A DNA stretch of 64,000 bases from Chelatococcus caeni (GCF_014196925.1 NZ_JACIEN010000003.1:186001-250000); one strand, 5' to 3'; shown: positions 10,688 to 20,874, counted from the stretch's first letter. Notes: generated by a model not told the origin, from the letters alone. Program-made: numbers and translations.

Positions 10688-11812
10688 ATGAAGAAAGTGC
10701 TGTTGACCGGGATTGCGCTCGGTCTTGGCCTCGCCTTCACCAGCGCTGCCAACGCCCAGGTGAAGATCGCGGTCGGCGCCCCCATCACGGGACCGAACGC
10801 AAGCTTCGGCACCCAGATGAAGAACGGCGCCGAGCAGGCGGCGGAGGACATCAACGCCGCCGGCGGCATCCTCGGCCAGAAGATCGTGGTCAGCGTGGGC
10901 GACGACGTCTCCGACCCCAAGCAGGGCGTATCCGTCGCCAACAAGCTCGCCAGCGACGGCGTGCAGTACGTGGTCGGTCACTTCAACTCGGGCGTGTCGA
11001 TCCCGGCCTCGGAGGTCTACGAGGAATCCGGCATCCTGCAGCTGACGCCGGCCTCCACCAATCCGCAGTTCACCGAGCGCGGGCTGTGGAACACCATCCG
11101 CATCTGCGGCCGCGACGACCAGCAGGGCCAGGTGGCGGGCGACTACCTGTCCAAGAATTTCGCGGACAAGAAGGTCGCCATCATCCACGACAAGACGCCG
11201 TACGGCAAAGGCCTCGCCGACGAGACCATGAAGTCGATGAACGCCAAGGGCCTCAAGGAAGTCCTCTACGAGGGCGTCAACCCGGGCGAGAAGGACTATT
11301 CGGCCCTCGTCTCCAAGCTCAAGGCCGCGAATGTCGACGTCGTCTATTTCGGCGGCCTGCACACGGAGGCCGGCCTCATCATCCGCCAGATGCGCGACCA
11401 GGGCCTGCAGGCGCCGCTGATGTCGGGTGACGGCATCGTCTCGAGCGAGTTCGTCTCCATCGCCGGCCCCGGCGCCGAGGGCACGCTCATGACCTTCGCG
11501 CCCGACCCGCGCAAGAACCCGGCGGCCAAGGAGGTCGTCGAGCGCTTCCTGAAGAAGAACTACGATCCCGAGGCCTACACGCTCTACAGCTATGCGGCGG
11601 TCGAGATCGTCAAGCAGGCGGCGGAAGAGGCGAAGTCCCTCGAGCCCAAGAAGGTGGCCGAGGTGATCCACTCCGGCAAGGTCTTCAAGACGGTGCTGGG
11701 CGACCTCTCCTTCGACAAGAAGGGTGACATCACCCGTCCGGACTACGTCATGTACGTCTGGAAGAAGGGCTCCGACGGCAAGATCGACTACGCCGGCAAC
11801 GAGATCAACTGA
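10688..11812 (+). CDS. Periplasmic branched-chain amino acid-type substrate-binding protein
   Basis: 374 residues. A signal peptide (MKKVLLTGIALGLGLAFTSA then ANA, cleavage near residue 23) precedes the type I periplasmic binding fold: VKIAVGAPITGPNASFGTQM, AAGGILGQKI, DDVSDPKQGVSVANKL, GHFNSGVSIPASEVYEE and DVVYFGGLHTEAGLI are LivJ/LivK family motifs. The start is supported by AGGGGAG upstream. As the last gene of the operon it is followed immediately by a strong terminator. It determines the specificity of the transporter, which cannot be read from sequence. Confidence 0.92.
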   Translation: MKKVLLTGIALGLGLAFTSAANAQVKIAVGAPITGPNASFGTQMKNGAEQAAEDINAAGGILGQKIVVSVGDDVSDPKQGVSVANKLASDGVQYVVGHFNSGVSIPASEVYEESGILQLTPASTNPQFTERGLWNTIRICGRDDQQGQVAGDYLSKNFADKKVAIIHDKTPYGKGLADETMKSMNAKGLKEVLYEGVNPGEKDYSALVSKLKAANVDVVYFGGLHTEAGLIIRQMRDQGLQAPLMSGDGIVSSEFVSIAGPGAEGTLMTFAPDPRKNPAAKEVVERFLKKNYDPEAYTLYSYAAVEIVKQAAEEAKSLEPKKVAEVIHSGKVFKTVLGDLSFDKKGDITRPDYVMYVWKKGSDGKIDYAGNEIN

Positions 11813-11835
11813 TCTCGCAGCACTGGAAGACAACG

Positions 11836-11868
11836 GGCCCGCCTCCCCCGAGGCGGGCCTTTCCTTTT
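11836..11868 (+). terminator. Rho-independent terminator after the liv operon
   Basis: A perfect ten-base-pair GC stem (GGCCCGCCTC / GAGGCGGGCC) with a four-base loop is followed by TTTCCTTTT, 23 bases after the binding-protein stop codon. Confidence 0.9.
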
Positions 11869-11872
11869 GGCC

Positions 11873-12343
11873 TCAGCTGCGCTCGATGCGGCAGGCGAAG
11901 CAGCCGCGGGCCGCAAAATGCGCGTCGACGTGGGCGATATCCGGCCGGGCCAGGAAGTGGTAGATGTGGCTCTCGATCTCGACGCCCGGCACGACCCCGG
12001 CATCGACGATCATGCCCGCGGCGTCATAGGCGCGCAGCGAGATCAGCCGCGCCGGCAGGATCGGCGGCACCTCGTCCACGGCATCGTAAGCCTCCTCGGC
12101 CGCGCGGCGCACGAAGATGGGCCCCGACGCGCGGTAGGGCGACGTCTCCTCAGTGTGGTGGGCGAAGGCGAGCAGCAGCACCTCCTCGCCCGGCTGCGCA
12201 TCCTGCAGGCTGACGCGGCACGGGCTGGTGCCGGATGCCGTGACGCGCCGCCGGACGATGCCGCGGCGCGCGAGCGAGGCTTCATCCAGCCGGAACAAAT
12301 CGTCGAAGAGACGCGGATCGAGGCCGCGGATGCGATAGGCCAT
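11873..12343 (-). CDS. DUF1203 domain protein
   Basis: 156 residues matching the DUF1203 pattern: YRIRGLDPRLFDDLF at the start, a central SPCRVSLQDAQPGEEVLLLAF and HHTEETSPYRASGPIFVRR, then a histidine-rich end (ESHIYHFLARPDIAHVDAH). The ATG at 12343 has GGGAG upstream; an in-frame extension to 12412 lacks support. Function unknown for the family. It is convergent with the liv operon, stop codon just past the terminator, so that hairpin may end transcription from both sides. Confidence 0.85.
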   Translation of the reverse strand: MAYRIRGLDPRLFDDLFRLDEASLARRGIVRRRVTASGTSPCRVSLQDAQPGEEVLLLAFAHHTEETSPYRASGPIFVRRAAEEAYDAVDEVPPILPARLISLRAYDAAGMIVDAGVVPGVEIESHIYHFLARPDIAHVDAHFAARGCFACRIERS

Positions 12344-12437
12344 GGAAATGCTCCCAGTCGAGGAGCATCCATCTTCGCCCTTGGATCGCGCCCGGCGACC
12401 CGTTTTGCCCACCCGTTTCCTGCGGGGCCGCCGTTGC

Positions 12438-13166
12438 TCAGCCGAGCGCCCCGAGCGCCGGGAAGGTCTCGAGCAGCCAGAAGGACATGTCCGTCAGCGC
12501 GCCGGTGAGGAAGGCGATACCCGTCAGCACGAGGAGACCGCCCATCACCTTCTCGACGAGGTGGAACTTCGAGCGCATGCCGCGCAGGAGCGCGACGAAC
12601 GGCTTCATGGCGAGGGCCGCGAGGAGGAAGGGGATGCCGAGGCCCGCCGAATAGGCGGCGAGCAGGAAGGCGCCGCGCCCGACGCTCTCCTCCGTGCCGG
12701 CGACGGCGAGGATGGCGGCGAGGATGGGGCCGATGCACGGCGTCCAGCCGAAGGCGAAGGCGAGACCCATGACATAGGCGCCGCCGATGCCGGCCGGCTT
12801 GGCGACGTCGAGCCGCGCCTCCCGGTAGAGGAAGGACAGGCGGAAGACGCCGAGGAAATGCAGCCCCATGACGATGATGGCGATGCCGGCTACGGTGCCG
12901 AGCACGTCGACATAGCGGCGCAGCAGTTGGCCGAAGACCGAGGCCGTCGCGCCCAGCATGACGAAGACCGTCGCGAAGCCGAGCACGAAGAAGAAGGCGG
13001 CGAACAGCGCCTTGCGGCTGACGCGCGGCTCGCGCCGCTCCGTCAGCTGGTCCAGCGTCGTGCCGGCGAGATAGCACAGGTAGGGCGGCACCAGCGGCAG
13101 CACGCAGGGGCTGAGGAAGCTGACGAGCCCGGCAAGAACCGCGGCGGAGGTGGAGACGTCGGTCAT
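12438..13166 (-). CDS. ccdA: Cytochrome c biogenesis protein CcdA (thiol-disulfide transporter)
   Basis: 242 residues with six hydrophobic segments. The two redox cysteines are in FLSPCVLPLVPPYL (TM1) and GWTPCIGPILAAIL (TM4), the paired motif of the CcdA/DsbD family that carries electrons from cytoplasmic thioredoxin to periplasmic thiols for cytochrome c maturation. Length is that of stand-alone CcdA. Divergent from the peptidase gene at 13264 across 97 bp. Confidence 0.92.
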   Translation of the reverse strand: MTDVSTSAAVLAGLVSFLSPCVLPLVPPYLCYLAGTTLDQLTERREPRVSRKALFAAFFFVLGFATVFVMLGATASVFGQLLRRYVDVLGTVAGIAIIVMGLHFLGVFRLSFLYREARLDVAKPAGIGGAYVMGLAFAFGWTPCIGPILAAILAVAGTEESVGRGAFLLAAYSAGLGIPFLLAALAMKPFVALLRGMRSKFHLVEKVMGGLLVLTGIAFLTGALTDMSFWLLETFPALGALG

Positions 13167-13263
13167 GGGGCTGCTCTTAGCCGCAGCGCCGGCCCGGCGA
13201 AAGGCGGTGAAATGCCGCCTCGCCCCCTTGTGAAGCGCCGCCCTTCACGGCAACCATCGCACC

Positions 13264-14289
13264 ATGACCACAATGCTCAACCTCATCACCGACGTTTCGG
13301 GCATCCGCATCGGCAATGCCCACGATGCAACCGCCGCAACCGGCCTCACGGTCGCCGTCTTCGACAGGCCGGCAACGGCGAGCCTCGCCGTCATGGGCGG
13401 TGCGCCGGGCACGCGCGAGAGCGCGCTGCTCGAACCGGAGACGACGGTGGCGGCGGTGGACGCCATCGTCCTGTCCGGCGGCTCGGCCTACGGGCTCGAT
13501 GCGGCCGGCGGCGTCATGCAGGCGCTTGCGGCACAGGGCCGCGGCTTCGCCATCCGCGACGTGCGCGTGCCCATCGTGCCGCAGGCGATTCTCTTCGATC
13601 TCCTCAATGGCGGCGACAAGCCCTGGGCGCGCGGCGAGGGCGAACCGCCCCACCGCGCCCTCGCCATGGCGGCCGTCGCGGCGGCCGGAAAGGATTTTCC
13701 GCTCGGCTCGGTCGGCGCCGGCTATGGCGCGACGACGGTCAACCTGAAAGGCGGGCTCGGCTCGGCGAGCGCCGTCACCCGCACCGGCCACACCGTCGGC
13801 GCCCTCGTCGCCGTCAATGCCGTCGGCTCGGCGACTGTCGGTGATGGGCCGCATTTCTGGGCCGCGCCCTACGAGGAAGGCGGCGAATTCGGCAACTGCG
13901 GCCTGCCGGTGGACTTCGACCGTCAGGCCCTCCTGCCGCGCTACAAGGGCGGCCCCGGCCAGAACACGACGATCGCCCTCGTCGCCACCGACGCCGTCCT
14001 CGATAAGGCCATGGCCAAGCGCCTCGCCATGGTCGCCCACGACGGCATGGGCCGCGCCCTGCGCCCGGCCCATGCGCCGCTCGACGGGGATCTCGTCTTC
14101 GCTGCGGCGACCGGCCTCAAGCCGCTGCCGGAAGACGACATCTACGCCTTCGCCGATCTCGGCGCCGTCGCGGCCGATTGCCTTGCCCGCGCCATCGCCC
14201 GCGGCGTCTACGAGGCGACGGCGCTCCCCCTGCCCGGCGCCCTGCCGGCCTGGCGCGACCTCTATCGGCCGAAGCGCCCGACGGCATAG
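13264..14289 (+). CDS. P1 family (S58, DmpA-like) peptidase
   Basis: 341 residues. Family motifs include LITDVSGIRIGNAHD at the N-terminus, the block VLSGGSAYGLDAAGGVMQAL, then GSVGAGYGATTVNLKGGLGSAS, and an autocleavage region GPGQNTTIALVATDA near residue 235, where cleavage before Thr would create the N-terminal nucleophile as in NylC-type relatives (DmpA itself uses Ser). Members are L-aminopeptidase/D-esterases, D-aminopeptidases or nylon-oligomer hydrolases. Its last 28 bases overlap the 3' end of the convergent DadA-like gene, a possible functional pair. Confidence 0.88.
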   Translation: MTTMLNLITDVSGIRIGNAHDATAATGLTVAVFDRPATASLAVMGGAPGTRESALLEPETTVAAVDAIVLSGGSAYGLDAAGGVMQALAAQGRGFAIRDVRVPIVPQAILFDLLNGGDKPWARGEGEPPHRALAMAAVAAAGKDFPLGSVGAGYGATTVNLKGGLGSASAVTRTGHTVGALVAVNAVGSATVGDGPHFWAAPYEEGGEFGNCGLPVDFDRQALLPRYKGGPGQNTTIALVATDAVLDKAMAKRLAMVAHDGMGRALRPAHAPLDGDLVFAAATGLKPLPEDDIYAFADLGAVAADCLARAIARGVYEATALPLPGALPAWRDLYRPKRPTA

Positions 14290-15509
14290 GGCGCGGGATC
14301 GGTCAGCGGCGCCTCCCCGGTCATCATCTGCGCCAGGAGATGGCCGGTGACGGGGCCGAGCGTGAAGCCGTGGTGATTGTGGCCGAAGGCGAACCACAGC
14401 CCCTTGTGGCGCGGCGCCTCGCCGATGACGGGCCGCATGTCCGGCAGGCACGGCCGCGCGCCGATCCACGGCTCCGGATCCACCCGCTCACCGAGGGGGA
14501 AGACGCGACGCGCCTCGGGCTCCACCTGGGCGAGCTGCACCGGGCTCGGCGCCGCGTCGCGGTCGGCGAACTCGGCCCCCGTGGTGAGGCGGATGCCGCG
14601 CGTCATCGGCACGATGAGGTAGCCGCCCGAGACATCGTAGAGCGGGTGGTTGAGCACCGCATTGCCCGCGGGCCGGTAGTGCATGTGGTAGCCGCGCTTG
14701 ACCGCGAGCGGGATGCGGTACCCCAGGGGGCGGAAGATCTCGCCCGACCACGGGCCGAGCGCCACGACCACCTCGCGCGCTGTGACAGGCCCCTCTTCCG
14801 CCGCCACGGTCCAGCCGCTGCCGGAGGCGACGAGAGAACGGGCGTCGCCGCGCAGGAAGCGCCCGCCGCGCTTTTCGAAGAGCTCGGCATAGGCCCGCGT
14901 GACGGCGCCCGGGTCCGGCACGCTGGCGGGATCGAGCCAGTGCAGCCCGCCCGCGAAGTCGCCGGTGAGGTGCGGCTCCTTGGCACGCAGGTCCGCGCCG
15001 CTGAGCACCTCGAGCTTGAGGCCGTAGAGCGCGGCGCTCGCCCGGGCCTCCTCCTCCGCCAGCTGGAACTCGGCCTTGTCGCGGAAACCCTTGATCCAGC
15101 CGATCCGCCGCAGCATGGGCAGGATGTCGGCCTCGCGCATTAGTGCCTCGTGCTCGGTGACGCAGCGCTCGATCAGCGGCAGCATCGCCCTGGCCGCGAC
15201 GGCATGGCGCCGGGGCGAGGAGTGCCACCAGTATTGCGCCAGCCAGGGCGCCACCTTGGGCAGGAAGGCGAGATGGTAGTGCGCCTCCGCCGAGCGGTTG
15301 AGGCCGTAACGGAAGAGCGAGGCGAGATCGCGCGGAAAGCCGTAGGGCACGACGCTGGCGCGCTCGATGAGCCCGGCGTTGCCGTGGCTCGTCTCCTCCC
15401 CCGCACCGCGCCTGTCGAGAAGCACGACAGACCGCCCGCGCGCCTGCAGATGCAACGCCGCCGACACCCCGATGATACCCGCTCCGAGCACGACGACGTC
15501 CGTTTGCAT
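14262..15509 (-). CDS. FAD-dependent D-amino acid dehydrogenase-like oxidoreductase (DadA family)
   Basis: 415 residues. An N-terminal Rossmann dinucleotide site (VVVLGAGIIGVSAALHLQAR) is followed by the DAO fold; SHGNAGLI after the first helix, PLGYRIPLAVKRGYHMHY and the C-terminal GHNHHGFTLGPVTGHLLAQ are typical of DadA-like enzymes. They oxidise D-amino acids or cis-hydroxy-D-proline to the imino or keto acid and pass electrons to the respiratory chain. AGAAGG lies eight bases before the ATG at 15509; the open frame continues further upstream without support. Overlaps tail-to-tail with the P1 peptidase gene. Confidence 0.85.
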   Translation of the reverse strand: MQTDVVVLGAGIIGVSAALHLQARGRSVVLLDRRGAGEETSHGNAGLIERASVVPYGFPRDLASLFRYGLNRSAEAHYHLAFLPKVAPWLAQYWWHSSPRRHAVAARAMLPLIERCVTEHEALMREADILPMLRRIGWIKGFRDKAEFQLAEEEARASAALYGLKLEVLSGADLRAKEPHLTGDFAGGLHWLDPASVPDPGAVTRAYAELFEKRGGRFLRGDARSLVASGSGWTVAAEEGPVTAREVVVALGPWSGEIFRPLGYRIPLAVKRGYHMHYRPAGNAVLNHPLYDVSGGYLIVPMTRGIRLTTGAEFADRDAAPSPVQLAQVEPEARRVFPLGERVDPEPWIGARPCLPDMRPVIGEAPRHKGLWFAFGHNHHGFTLGPVTGHLLAQMMTGEAPLTDPAPYAVGRFGR

Positions 15510-15710
15510 GCATTTGACCTTCTTGCTGATGCCGAACCCGGCGGCGCATTCTGGGATGGCGGCCCGTCGCGGACAACGCCGGCACCCGCATGGCGAAAGC
15601 ACGACGCCTGCCATCGGCGCAAGGGGGCCGGACGCTTCTTTCTCGATGAGGGATGCGGACCCGGACCACATGAAGAACGGCCGGGGAAATACGGAAGGAA
15701 GGCCAGGGAC

Positions 15711-16682
15711 GTGTTGCAGACCATTCTCCTCAAGCCCCTGGCCCTGCTCGGCCGCCAGGGCACCAAGGCCCTCGCCGCTTCCATCTTCATCGGCCTGGCG
15801 CTGCCGCAGTTCGCGAGTCTCGCCCGGCCGCTGATCGGCACCTGCGTCTTCTTCTTCCTCGTCTTCACCTTCCTGCGCGCCGATTTCGGCGCCATACGCG
15901 CCCTCCTGCGGCAGCCGGGGCGTATCCTGCTTGCCTGGTTCTGGATCGTCGCCTCCCTGCCGATCGCCCTCGGCGGCATCGTCCTCGCCCTCGGACACGA
16001 TCTCGTCGGCCCGGAGCTCGCCCTTGGCCTTGCCCTGATGGCGGCCGCCCCGCCGATCCTCTCGGCACCCGCCGTGGCGACGCTGCTCGGCTTCGATGCC
16101 TCCTTCCTCGTCACCGTGCTCGTCGCCAGCATGGTGACGACGCCGCTGACCGCGCCGCTCGTGGCCGAGGTGATCGCCGGGGCCGCCGTGCCGATCGAAA
16201 CCTCGGTCCTCGCCCTGCGCCTCGCCCTCCTCCTCGGCGGGGCGGCGGTGCTCGCCCTGGTGCTGCGCCGGCTCGTCGGCCTGGCGCGGATCGCGCGCCG
16301 GCGCGCCGCCCTCGACGGCCTCAACGTGGTCTTCTTCTTCATCTTCGCGGTCGGGGCGATGGACGGGGTAGCGGAGGCGATGATCGCCAACCCGCTCGCC
16401 GTCGCCACCGATGCGCTGATCGTCTTCGTAGTGGCCTTCGCCGGCATCGCCGCCAGCCTCTTCGTGCTGGCCGCGCGCTTCGGCGCCCGCGAGGCCTTCG
16501 TCATCGGCTATGCCACCGGCCACCGCAACATGGGGCTCCTCGTCGCCGCCATGGCCGGCGCGGTGCCGGACGGCACCTGGCTCTATTTCGCCATGGCCCA
16601 GTTTCCCATCTACCTCATGCCGCTCGTGCTGGAGCCGCTCGCCCGCCGCATGCTGCGCACGCCCCTGCCCGCCCGGCGCTGA
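15711..16682 (+). CDS. Bile acid:sodium symporter (BASS)-like membrane transporter
   Basis: 323 residues and nine or ten hydrophobic segments, with little outside the membrane. LALMAAAPPILSAPAVATLLGFD and FVIGYATGHRNMGLLVAAM resemble the two crossing-helix motifs of the BASS superfamily. A GTG start at 15711 is chosen because of the GGAAGG/AGGG region upstream and because the in-frame sequence before it overlaps the DadA-like gene's coding strand. Substrate unknown; the divergent DadA-like gene may hint at an organic acid. Confidence 0.75.
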   Translation: MLQTILLKPLALLGRQGTKALAASIFIGLALPQFASLARPLIGTCVFFFLVFTFLRADFGAIRALLRQPGRILLAWFWIVASLPIALGGIVLALGHDLVGPELALGLALMAAAPPILSAPAVATLLGFDASFLVTVLVASMVTTPLTAPLVAEVIAGAAVPIETSVLALRLALLLGGAAVLALVLRRLVGLARIARRRAALDGLNVVFFFIFAVGAMDGVAEAMIANPLAVATDALIVFVVAFAGIAASLFVLAARFGAREAFVIGYATGHRNMGLLVAAMAGAVPDGTWLYFAMAQFPIYLMPLVLEPLARRMLRTPLPARR

Positions 16683-16687
16683 AGCGC

Positions 16688-17959
16688 TCAGATGACGGCC
16701 GCCTCCGGCATCCGCACGCTCTCCCTGACCGGGCCATGGCCGGCCGGTCCCGGCCGTCCTCCGGCAGCGACGGTCTCGATCAACCGGACATAGCGCGCGC
16801 ACAGCTCACGCTCGTCATAGCGCTGCAGCATCAGCGCGCGCGCCCTGCGACGGATATCTTCGTAACGCTGCGGCGCCGCGAGGACCTCCAGCAGGCGCTG
16901 CGCCAGGCGCGGCGGCTCGAAGAAGGGCACGAGCACCCCGGTCCGGCCGTCGTCGACGACCTCCCGCACCGGCTCCGTATCCGAGCCGACGATGAGCGCG
17001 CCCGTCGCCATCGCCTCCATCATCGACCAGGAGAGCACGAAGGGCGCGGTGAGATAGACATGCGCCGCCGATACGCGCAGCACCTGCCGCAGCACGGAGA
17101 GCGGCTGACGGCCGAGGAAGTGGAGGCGCCCGAGGTCGGGCCTGAAGGTCTCCAGCGCCCATTGCTTGTAGGAGGCCTTGTCCTTCGGACCGTAGGCGAT
17201 GCGGTCCTCGCCGATGACGACCGCATGGACGCCGGCGTGCATCCTCTGGAGCAGCGACACCGCCTCGATGAACTGGGGAAAGCCGCGATAGGGCTCCATG
17301 CCGCGCGCGATATAGGTGACGAGCGGATCGCCGCGCCGGAAGACGTGGCTGCCGATGGTGAGGGTCTCGCGCGGGTCGGGCGCGAAATAGTCGGTGTCGA
17401 CCCCGTCGTGGAGAACCGACATCCGCCCATGGAAGACGCCGGGAAACTGGGACTTCTGGTACTGCGTCGGCGACTGGCCCCAGTCCATCGCCGCAAGATC
17501 CTGCAGGATGACGGTGTTCTTCATCCGGATGCGCAGCTCGACATTCGGATCCTTGGCCCTTTCATCGAAGAAGGAGGCATCGGAGCCGTAGGCGCGGTAG
17601 TACCACTCGAGATACGGCATGTAGCGCGCATCGGGCCACAGGTCCTTCAGGAAGAGCCCGTCGCCGAAGCCGCTGTGGGCCAGCATCACGTCCGGCCGCC
17701 AGCCCTTCGCCCGCGCGGGCGCGAGCGCCTTGTAGACCGCCTGACCGCGGATGACGGCCTCTTCGGTGTAGCGCAGGGCGGGATGCACCTGCTCGCTGAC
17801 GCTCCGATGCGGCTCGTAGTCGATGCGCCGCACGGGCGACGGCTGGCGGTTGCCGGCCCGCGACACGGCGAGGATGTCGATGCCCTTCCGGCCATTGAGA
17901 TGCTTGATGATGCGCGCGTATTGCCCCGGGAAATTATTGTGCAAAAATAATAATCTCAT
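16688..17959 (-). CDS. Glycosyltransferase family 4-like
   Basis: 423 residues with GT-B architecture. The N-terminal half starts [20 protein letters not shown], and the C-terminal half contains [40 protein letters not shown] and [20 protein letters not shown], the last being the E-x7-E type nucleotide-sugar region of GT4 enzymes. The final 30 residues are Gly/Pro-rich. It stands alone, convergent with the BASS-like gene (five bases between them); its upstream region is AT-rich (17930-18030) and should hold the promoter. Acceptor and sugar unknown. Confidence 0.85.
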   Translation of the reverse strand: MRLLFLHNNFPGQYARIIKHLNGRKGIDILAVSRAGNRQPSPVRRIDYEPHRSVSEQVHPALRYTEEAVIRGQAVYKALAPARAKGWRPDVMLAHSGFGDGLFLKDLWPDARYMPYLEWYYRAYGSDASFFDERAKDPNVELRIRMKNTVILQDLAAMDWGQSPTQYQKSQFPGVFHGRMSVLHDGVDTDYFAPDPRETLTIGSHVFRRGDPLVTYIARGMEPYRGFPQFIEAVSLLQRMHAGVHAVVIGEDRIAYGPKDKASYKQWALETFRPDLGRLHFLGRQPLSVLRQVLRVSAAHVYLTAPFVLSWSMMEAMATGALIVGSDTEPVREVVDDGRTGVLVPFFEPPRLAQRLLEVLAAPQRYEDIRRRARALMLQRYDERELCARYVRLIETVAAGGRPGPAGHGPVRESVRMPEAAVI

Positions 17960-18193
17960 CCAGAAAACATCCGATCTGCTTATCGAACGACCCAGTTCGG
18001 CGACAATGAACGTTCAATATTTCAGATCATGGCGCCTGCCGCCCACCGGCAGCCGGTTGCACGGCGTGCATACAGTCGGGCAGCCCGGGCGCGGCTTCCC
18101 CGTGCGCCCACCCGTTGCCCCGCCCCGCCCTCCGTGCTAGGCGGCACGCGCGGGGCCCTTCGCCCCTGCAGCATGTTCAAGCGGACGGTTCCC

Positions 18194-18877
18194 ATGCAGC
18201 GCGCCCTCGCCATCGCCCCCTCCATCCTCGCGGCCGATTTCGCCCGTTTCGGCGAGGAGGTGCGCGCCATCGACGCCGGCGGGGCCGACTGGGTGCATGT
18301 GGACGTGATGGACGGGCATTTCGTGCCCAACATCTCCTTCGGTCCCCAGGTGGTGCGCGCCATCCGCCCGCACACGAAGAAGGTGCTCGACGTGCACCTG
18401 ATGATCGCGCCGGCCGACCCCTATCTCGCCGAATTCGCGGCCGCGGGCGCCGACATCATCACCGTCCACGCCGAGGCGGGGCCGCATCTGCACCGGTCGC
18501 TGCAGGCCATCCGCGCGCTCGGCAAGAAAGCCGGCGTGTCGCTCAATCCCGGCACACCCGAGAGCGCCATCGACTATGTGCTCGACCTCGTCGACCTCGT
18601 GCTCGTCATGAGCGTCAACCCCGGCTTCGGCGGGCAGGCCTTCATCCCCTCGGCGCTGGACAAGGTGGCGCGGATCAAGGCGATGATCGGCGACCGGCCC
18701 ATCGACCTCGAAGTCGATGGCGGCGTCACCGCCGACAACGCCGGCGCGCTGGCAAAGGCCGGGGCGAACGCCCTCGTGGCCGGCTCGGCCGTCTTCAAGG
18801 GCGGCGAGAGCGCCTATGCCGGCAACATCGCCGCCATCCGCAGCGCCGCCGAGCGGGCGCGCGGCGAACTCGTCTGA
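18194..18877 (+). CDS. rpe: Ribulose-phosphate 3-epimerase
   Basis: 227 residues, full length. Motifs: [16 protein letters not shown], then [17 protein letters not shown] with the catalytic Asp and metal-binding His, [21 protein letters not shown] and [13 protein letters not shown]. It interconverts ribulose-5-phosphate and xylulose-5-phosphate in the pentose phosphate and Calvin pathways; it is a zinc or iron TIM barrel. Followed 28 bases later by purB on the same strand. An in-frame ATG seven codons upstream is possible. Confidence 0.95.
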   Translation: MQRALAIAPSILAADFARFGEEVRAIDAGGADWVHVDVMDGHFVPNISFGPQVVRAIRPHTKKVLDVHLMIAPADPYLAEFAAAGADIITVHAEAGPHLHRSLQAIRALGKKAGVSLNPGTPESAIDYVLDLVDLVLVMSVNPGFGGQAFIPSALDKVARIKAMIGDRPIDLEVDGGVTADNAGALAKAGANALVAGSAVFKGGESAYAGNIAAIRSAAERARGELV

Positions 18878-18905
18878 TTTTCAACCGTTCAGCCAGGAGG
18901 CGAGG

Positions 18906-20213
18906 ATGATCCCGCGCTACAGCCGCCCCGAGATGACCGCCATCTGGTCGCCTGAGGCGAAATTCCGCATCTGGTTCGAGATCGAGGCCCACGCGACGAG
19001 TGCCCTCGCCGAGCTCGGCGTCGTCCCGAAGGAGGCCGCCGCGATCGTCTGGGACAAGGGCTCCAAGGCCGTCTTCGACGTGGCGCGCATCGACGAGATC
19101 GAGCGCGAGGTGAAGCACGACGTCATCGCCTTCCTGACGCATCTTGCCGAGATCGTCGGCCCCGAGGCGCGCTTCGTGCACCAGGGCATGACCTCGTCCG
19201 ACGTGCTCGACACCTGCTTCAACGTGCAGCTGGTGCGCGCGACCGACCTCCTCCTCGCCGACATGGATGCGCTCCTCGCCGCCATCCGGCGCCGCGCCTT
19301 CGAGCACAAGATGACGCCGACCATCGGCCGCTCGCACGGCATCCATGCCGAGCCGGTGACCTTCGGCCTCAAGCTCGCCCAGGCCTATGCCGAATTCGAC
19401 CGCTGCCGCGAGCGTCTCGTCAATGCGCGCAGGGAGATCGCGACCTGCGCCATCTCCGGCGCCGTCGGCACCTTCGCCAACATCGACCCGCGCGTGGAAG
19501 AATACGTCGCCGAAAAGCTCGGCCTCGCCGTCGAGCCCGTGTCGACCCAGGTCATCCCGCGTGACCGGCACGCCATGTATTTCGCCACCCTCGGCGTCGT
19601 CGCCTCTTCCATCGAGCGCCTGGCGACCGAGGTCCGCCATCTGCAGCGCAGCGAGGTCTACGAGGCGGAGGAATTCTTCTCCGAGGGGCAGAAGGGCTCC
19701 TCGGCCATGCCGCACAAGCGCAACCCGGTGCTCACCGAGAACCTCACCGGCCTCGCCCGCATGGTGCGCGCCTATGCCATGCCCGCCATGGAAAACGTGG
19801 CGCTGTGGCACGAGCGCGACATCTCCCACTCCTCCGTCGAGCGCATGATCGGCCCCGACGCCACGGTGACGCTGGACTTCGCCCTCGCGCGCCTCACCGG
19901 CGTCGTCGACAAGCTGCTCATCTATCCCGAGAACATGCAGAAGAACCTCGACCGGCTCGGCGGCCTCGTCCATTCCCAGCGCGTGCTGCTGGCGCTTACC
20001 CAGAAGGGTGTCAGCCGCGAGGACGCCTACCGCCTCGTGCAGCGCAACGCCATGCCCGTCTGGCGCGGCGAGGGCGACTTCCTCTCCCTGCTCAAGGCCG
20101 ACCCTGAGGTGAACAAGCACCTCTCCGACGCCGAGCTCGAGGAAAAGTTCGACCTCGGCTACCATCTCAAGCACGTCGACACCATCTTCCGCCGGGTGTT
20201 CGGAGAGGCGTGA
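18906..20213 (+). CDS. purB: Adenylosuccinate lyase
   Basis: 435 residues, the length of bacterial PurB of this clade. The fumarase/aspartase superfamily signature is [24 protein letters not shown] and [16 protein letters not shown] supply the catalytic histidine and substrate-binding residues, and the C-terminus has [14 protein letters not shown]. It acts twice in purine synthesis, releasing fumarate from SAICAR and adenylosuccinate. AGGAGG immediately precedes the ATG at 18906. Probably an operon with rpe. Confidence 0.95.
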   Translation: MIPRYSRPEMTAIWSPEAKFRIWFEIEAHATSALAELGVVPKEAAAIVWDKGSKAVFDVARIDEIEREVKHDVIAFLTHLAEIVGPEARFVHQGMTSSDVLDTCFNVQLVRATDLLLADMDALLAAIRRRAFEHKMTPTIGRSHGIHAEPVTFGLKLAQAYAEFDRCRERLVNARREIATCAISGAVGTFANIDPRVEEYVAEKLGLAVEPVSTQVIPRDRHAMYFATLGVVASSIERLATEVRHLQRSEVYEAEEFFSEGQKGSSAMPHKRNPVLTENLTGLARMVRAYAMPAMENVALWHERDISHSSVERMIGPDATVTLDFALARLTGVVDKLLIYPENMQKNLDRLGGLVHSQRVLLALTQKGVSREDAYRLVQRNAMPVWRGEGDFLSLLKADPEVNKHLSDAELEEKFDLGYHLKHVDTIFRRVFGEA

Positions 20214-20257
20214 CCTCTCCACGCCGGCCATGGCCGGCCTTGCCTAAGGCTCCAAGG

Positions 20258-20290
20258 CGTGGATGCCCGCGACAGGCGCGGGGCATGGCG
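20258..20290. repeat. REP-like hairpin element
   Basis: CGTGGATGCCCGCG and a complementary CGCGGGGCATGGCG arm flank a short loop. This is the same element, in reverse orientation, as those at 23583, 26101 and in the 46858-47680 array. A separate short palindrome (GCCGGCCATGGCCGGC) lies at 20224-20239. Confidence 0.7.
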
Positions 20291-20322
20291 CCGGGCGAAT
20301 ATGGGACAGTAACGGGACCGCC

Positions 20323-20874
20323 ATGCGCACGTCCGACTGCGACATCCTCATCGTGCCCGGCTGGTCCGGCTCCGGGCCGGACCACTGGCAGACCCGCTGG
20401 GAGGAGAAGCTCTCCACGGCCCGCCGGGTGGTGCAGGACGACTGGTACCGCATCGACCGGCCGGAGTGGGAAGCCCGCCTCGTCGCGGAGGTTGATGCCG
20501 CGCAGCGCCCGGTCGTCCTCGTCGCGCACAGTGCCGGCGTGCCGCTGATCGCCCATGCGGCACCGAACCTGCCGGGGGGAAAGGTGCGCGCGGCCTTCCT
20601 CGTGGCGACGCCGAGCGAGCGCGCCATCCGCGCCATTCCTGGCACGGACGCCGCCTTCACGCCCTTCCCGCGCGAGCCCCTGCCCTTCCCATCCGTGCTC
20701 GTCGCCAGCCGCACGGATCAATATTGCCCCTATGACGAAGCGGCCGATCTCGCCCTCGCCTGGGGCTCGGCGCTGGTCGACGCCGGCGATGCCGGCCACC
20801 TCAATTCGGCCAGCGGCCACGGGCCCTGGCCGGAGGGGCTGATGCGCTTTGCGGGGATGCTGAAGCGGCTCTGA
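20323..20874 (+). CDS. RBBP9/YdeN family serine hydrolase
   Basis: 183 residues, the compact alpha/beta hydrolase size of this family. VPGWSGSGPDHWQTRWEE near the N-terminus and DDWYRIDRPEWEARL are RBBP9/YdeN hallmarks; the triad is Ser in VLVAHSAGVPL, Asp in ASRTDQYCPY and His in DAGDAGHLNSASG followed by GPWPEG. Physiological substrate unknown. The ATG at 20323 is chosen since the upstream in-frame part overlaps a REP-like hairpin. Confidence 0.87.
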   Translation: MRTSDCDILIVPGWSGSGPDHWQTRWEEKLSTARRVVQDDWYRIDRPEWEARLVAEVDAAQRPVVLVAHSAGVPLIAHAAPNLPGGKVRAAFLVATPSERAIRAIPGTDAAFTPFPREPLPFPSVLVASRTDQYCPYDEAADLALAWGSALVDAGDAGHLNSASGHGPWPEGLMRFAGMLKRL

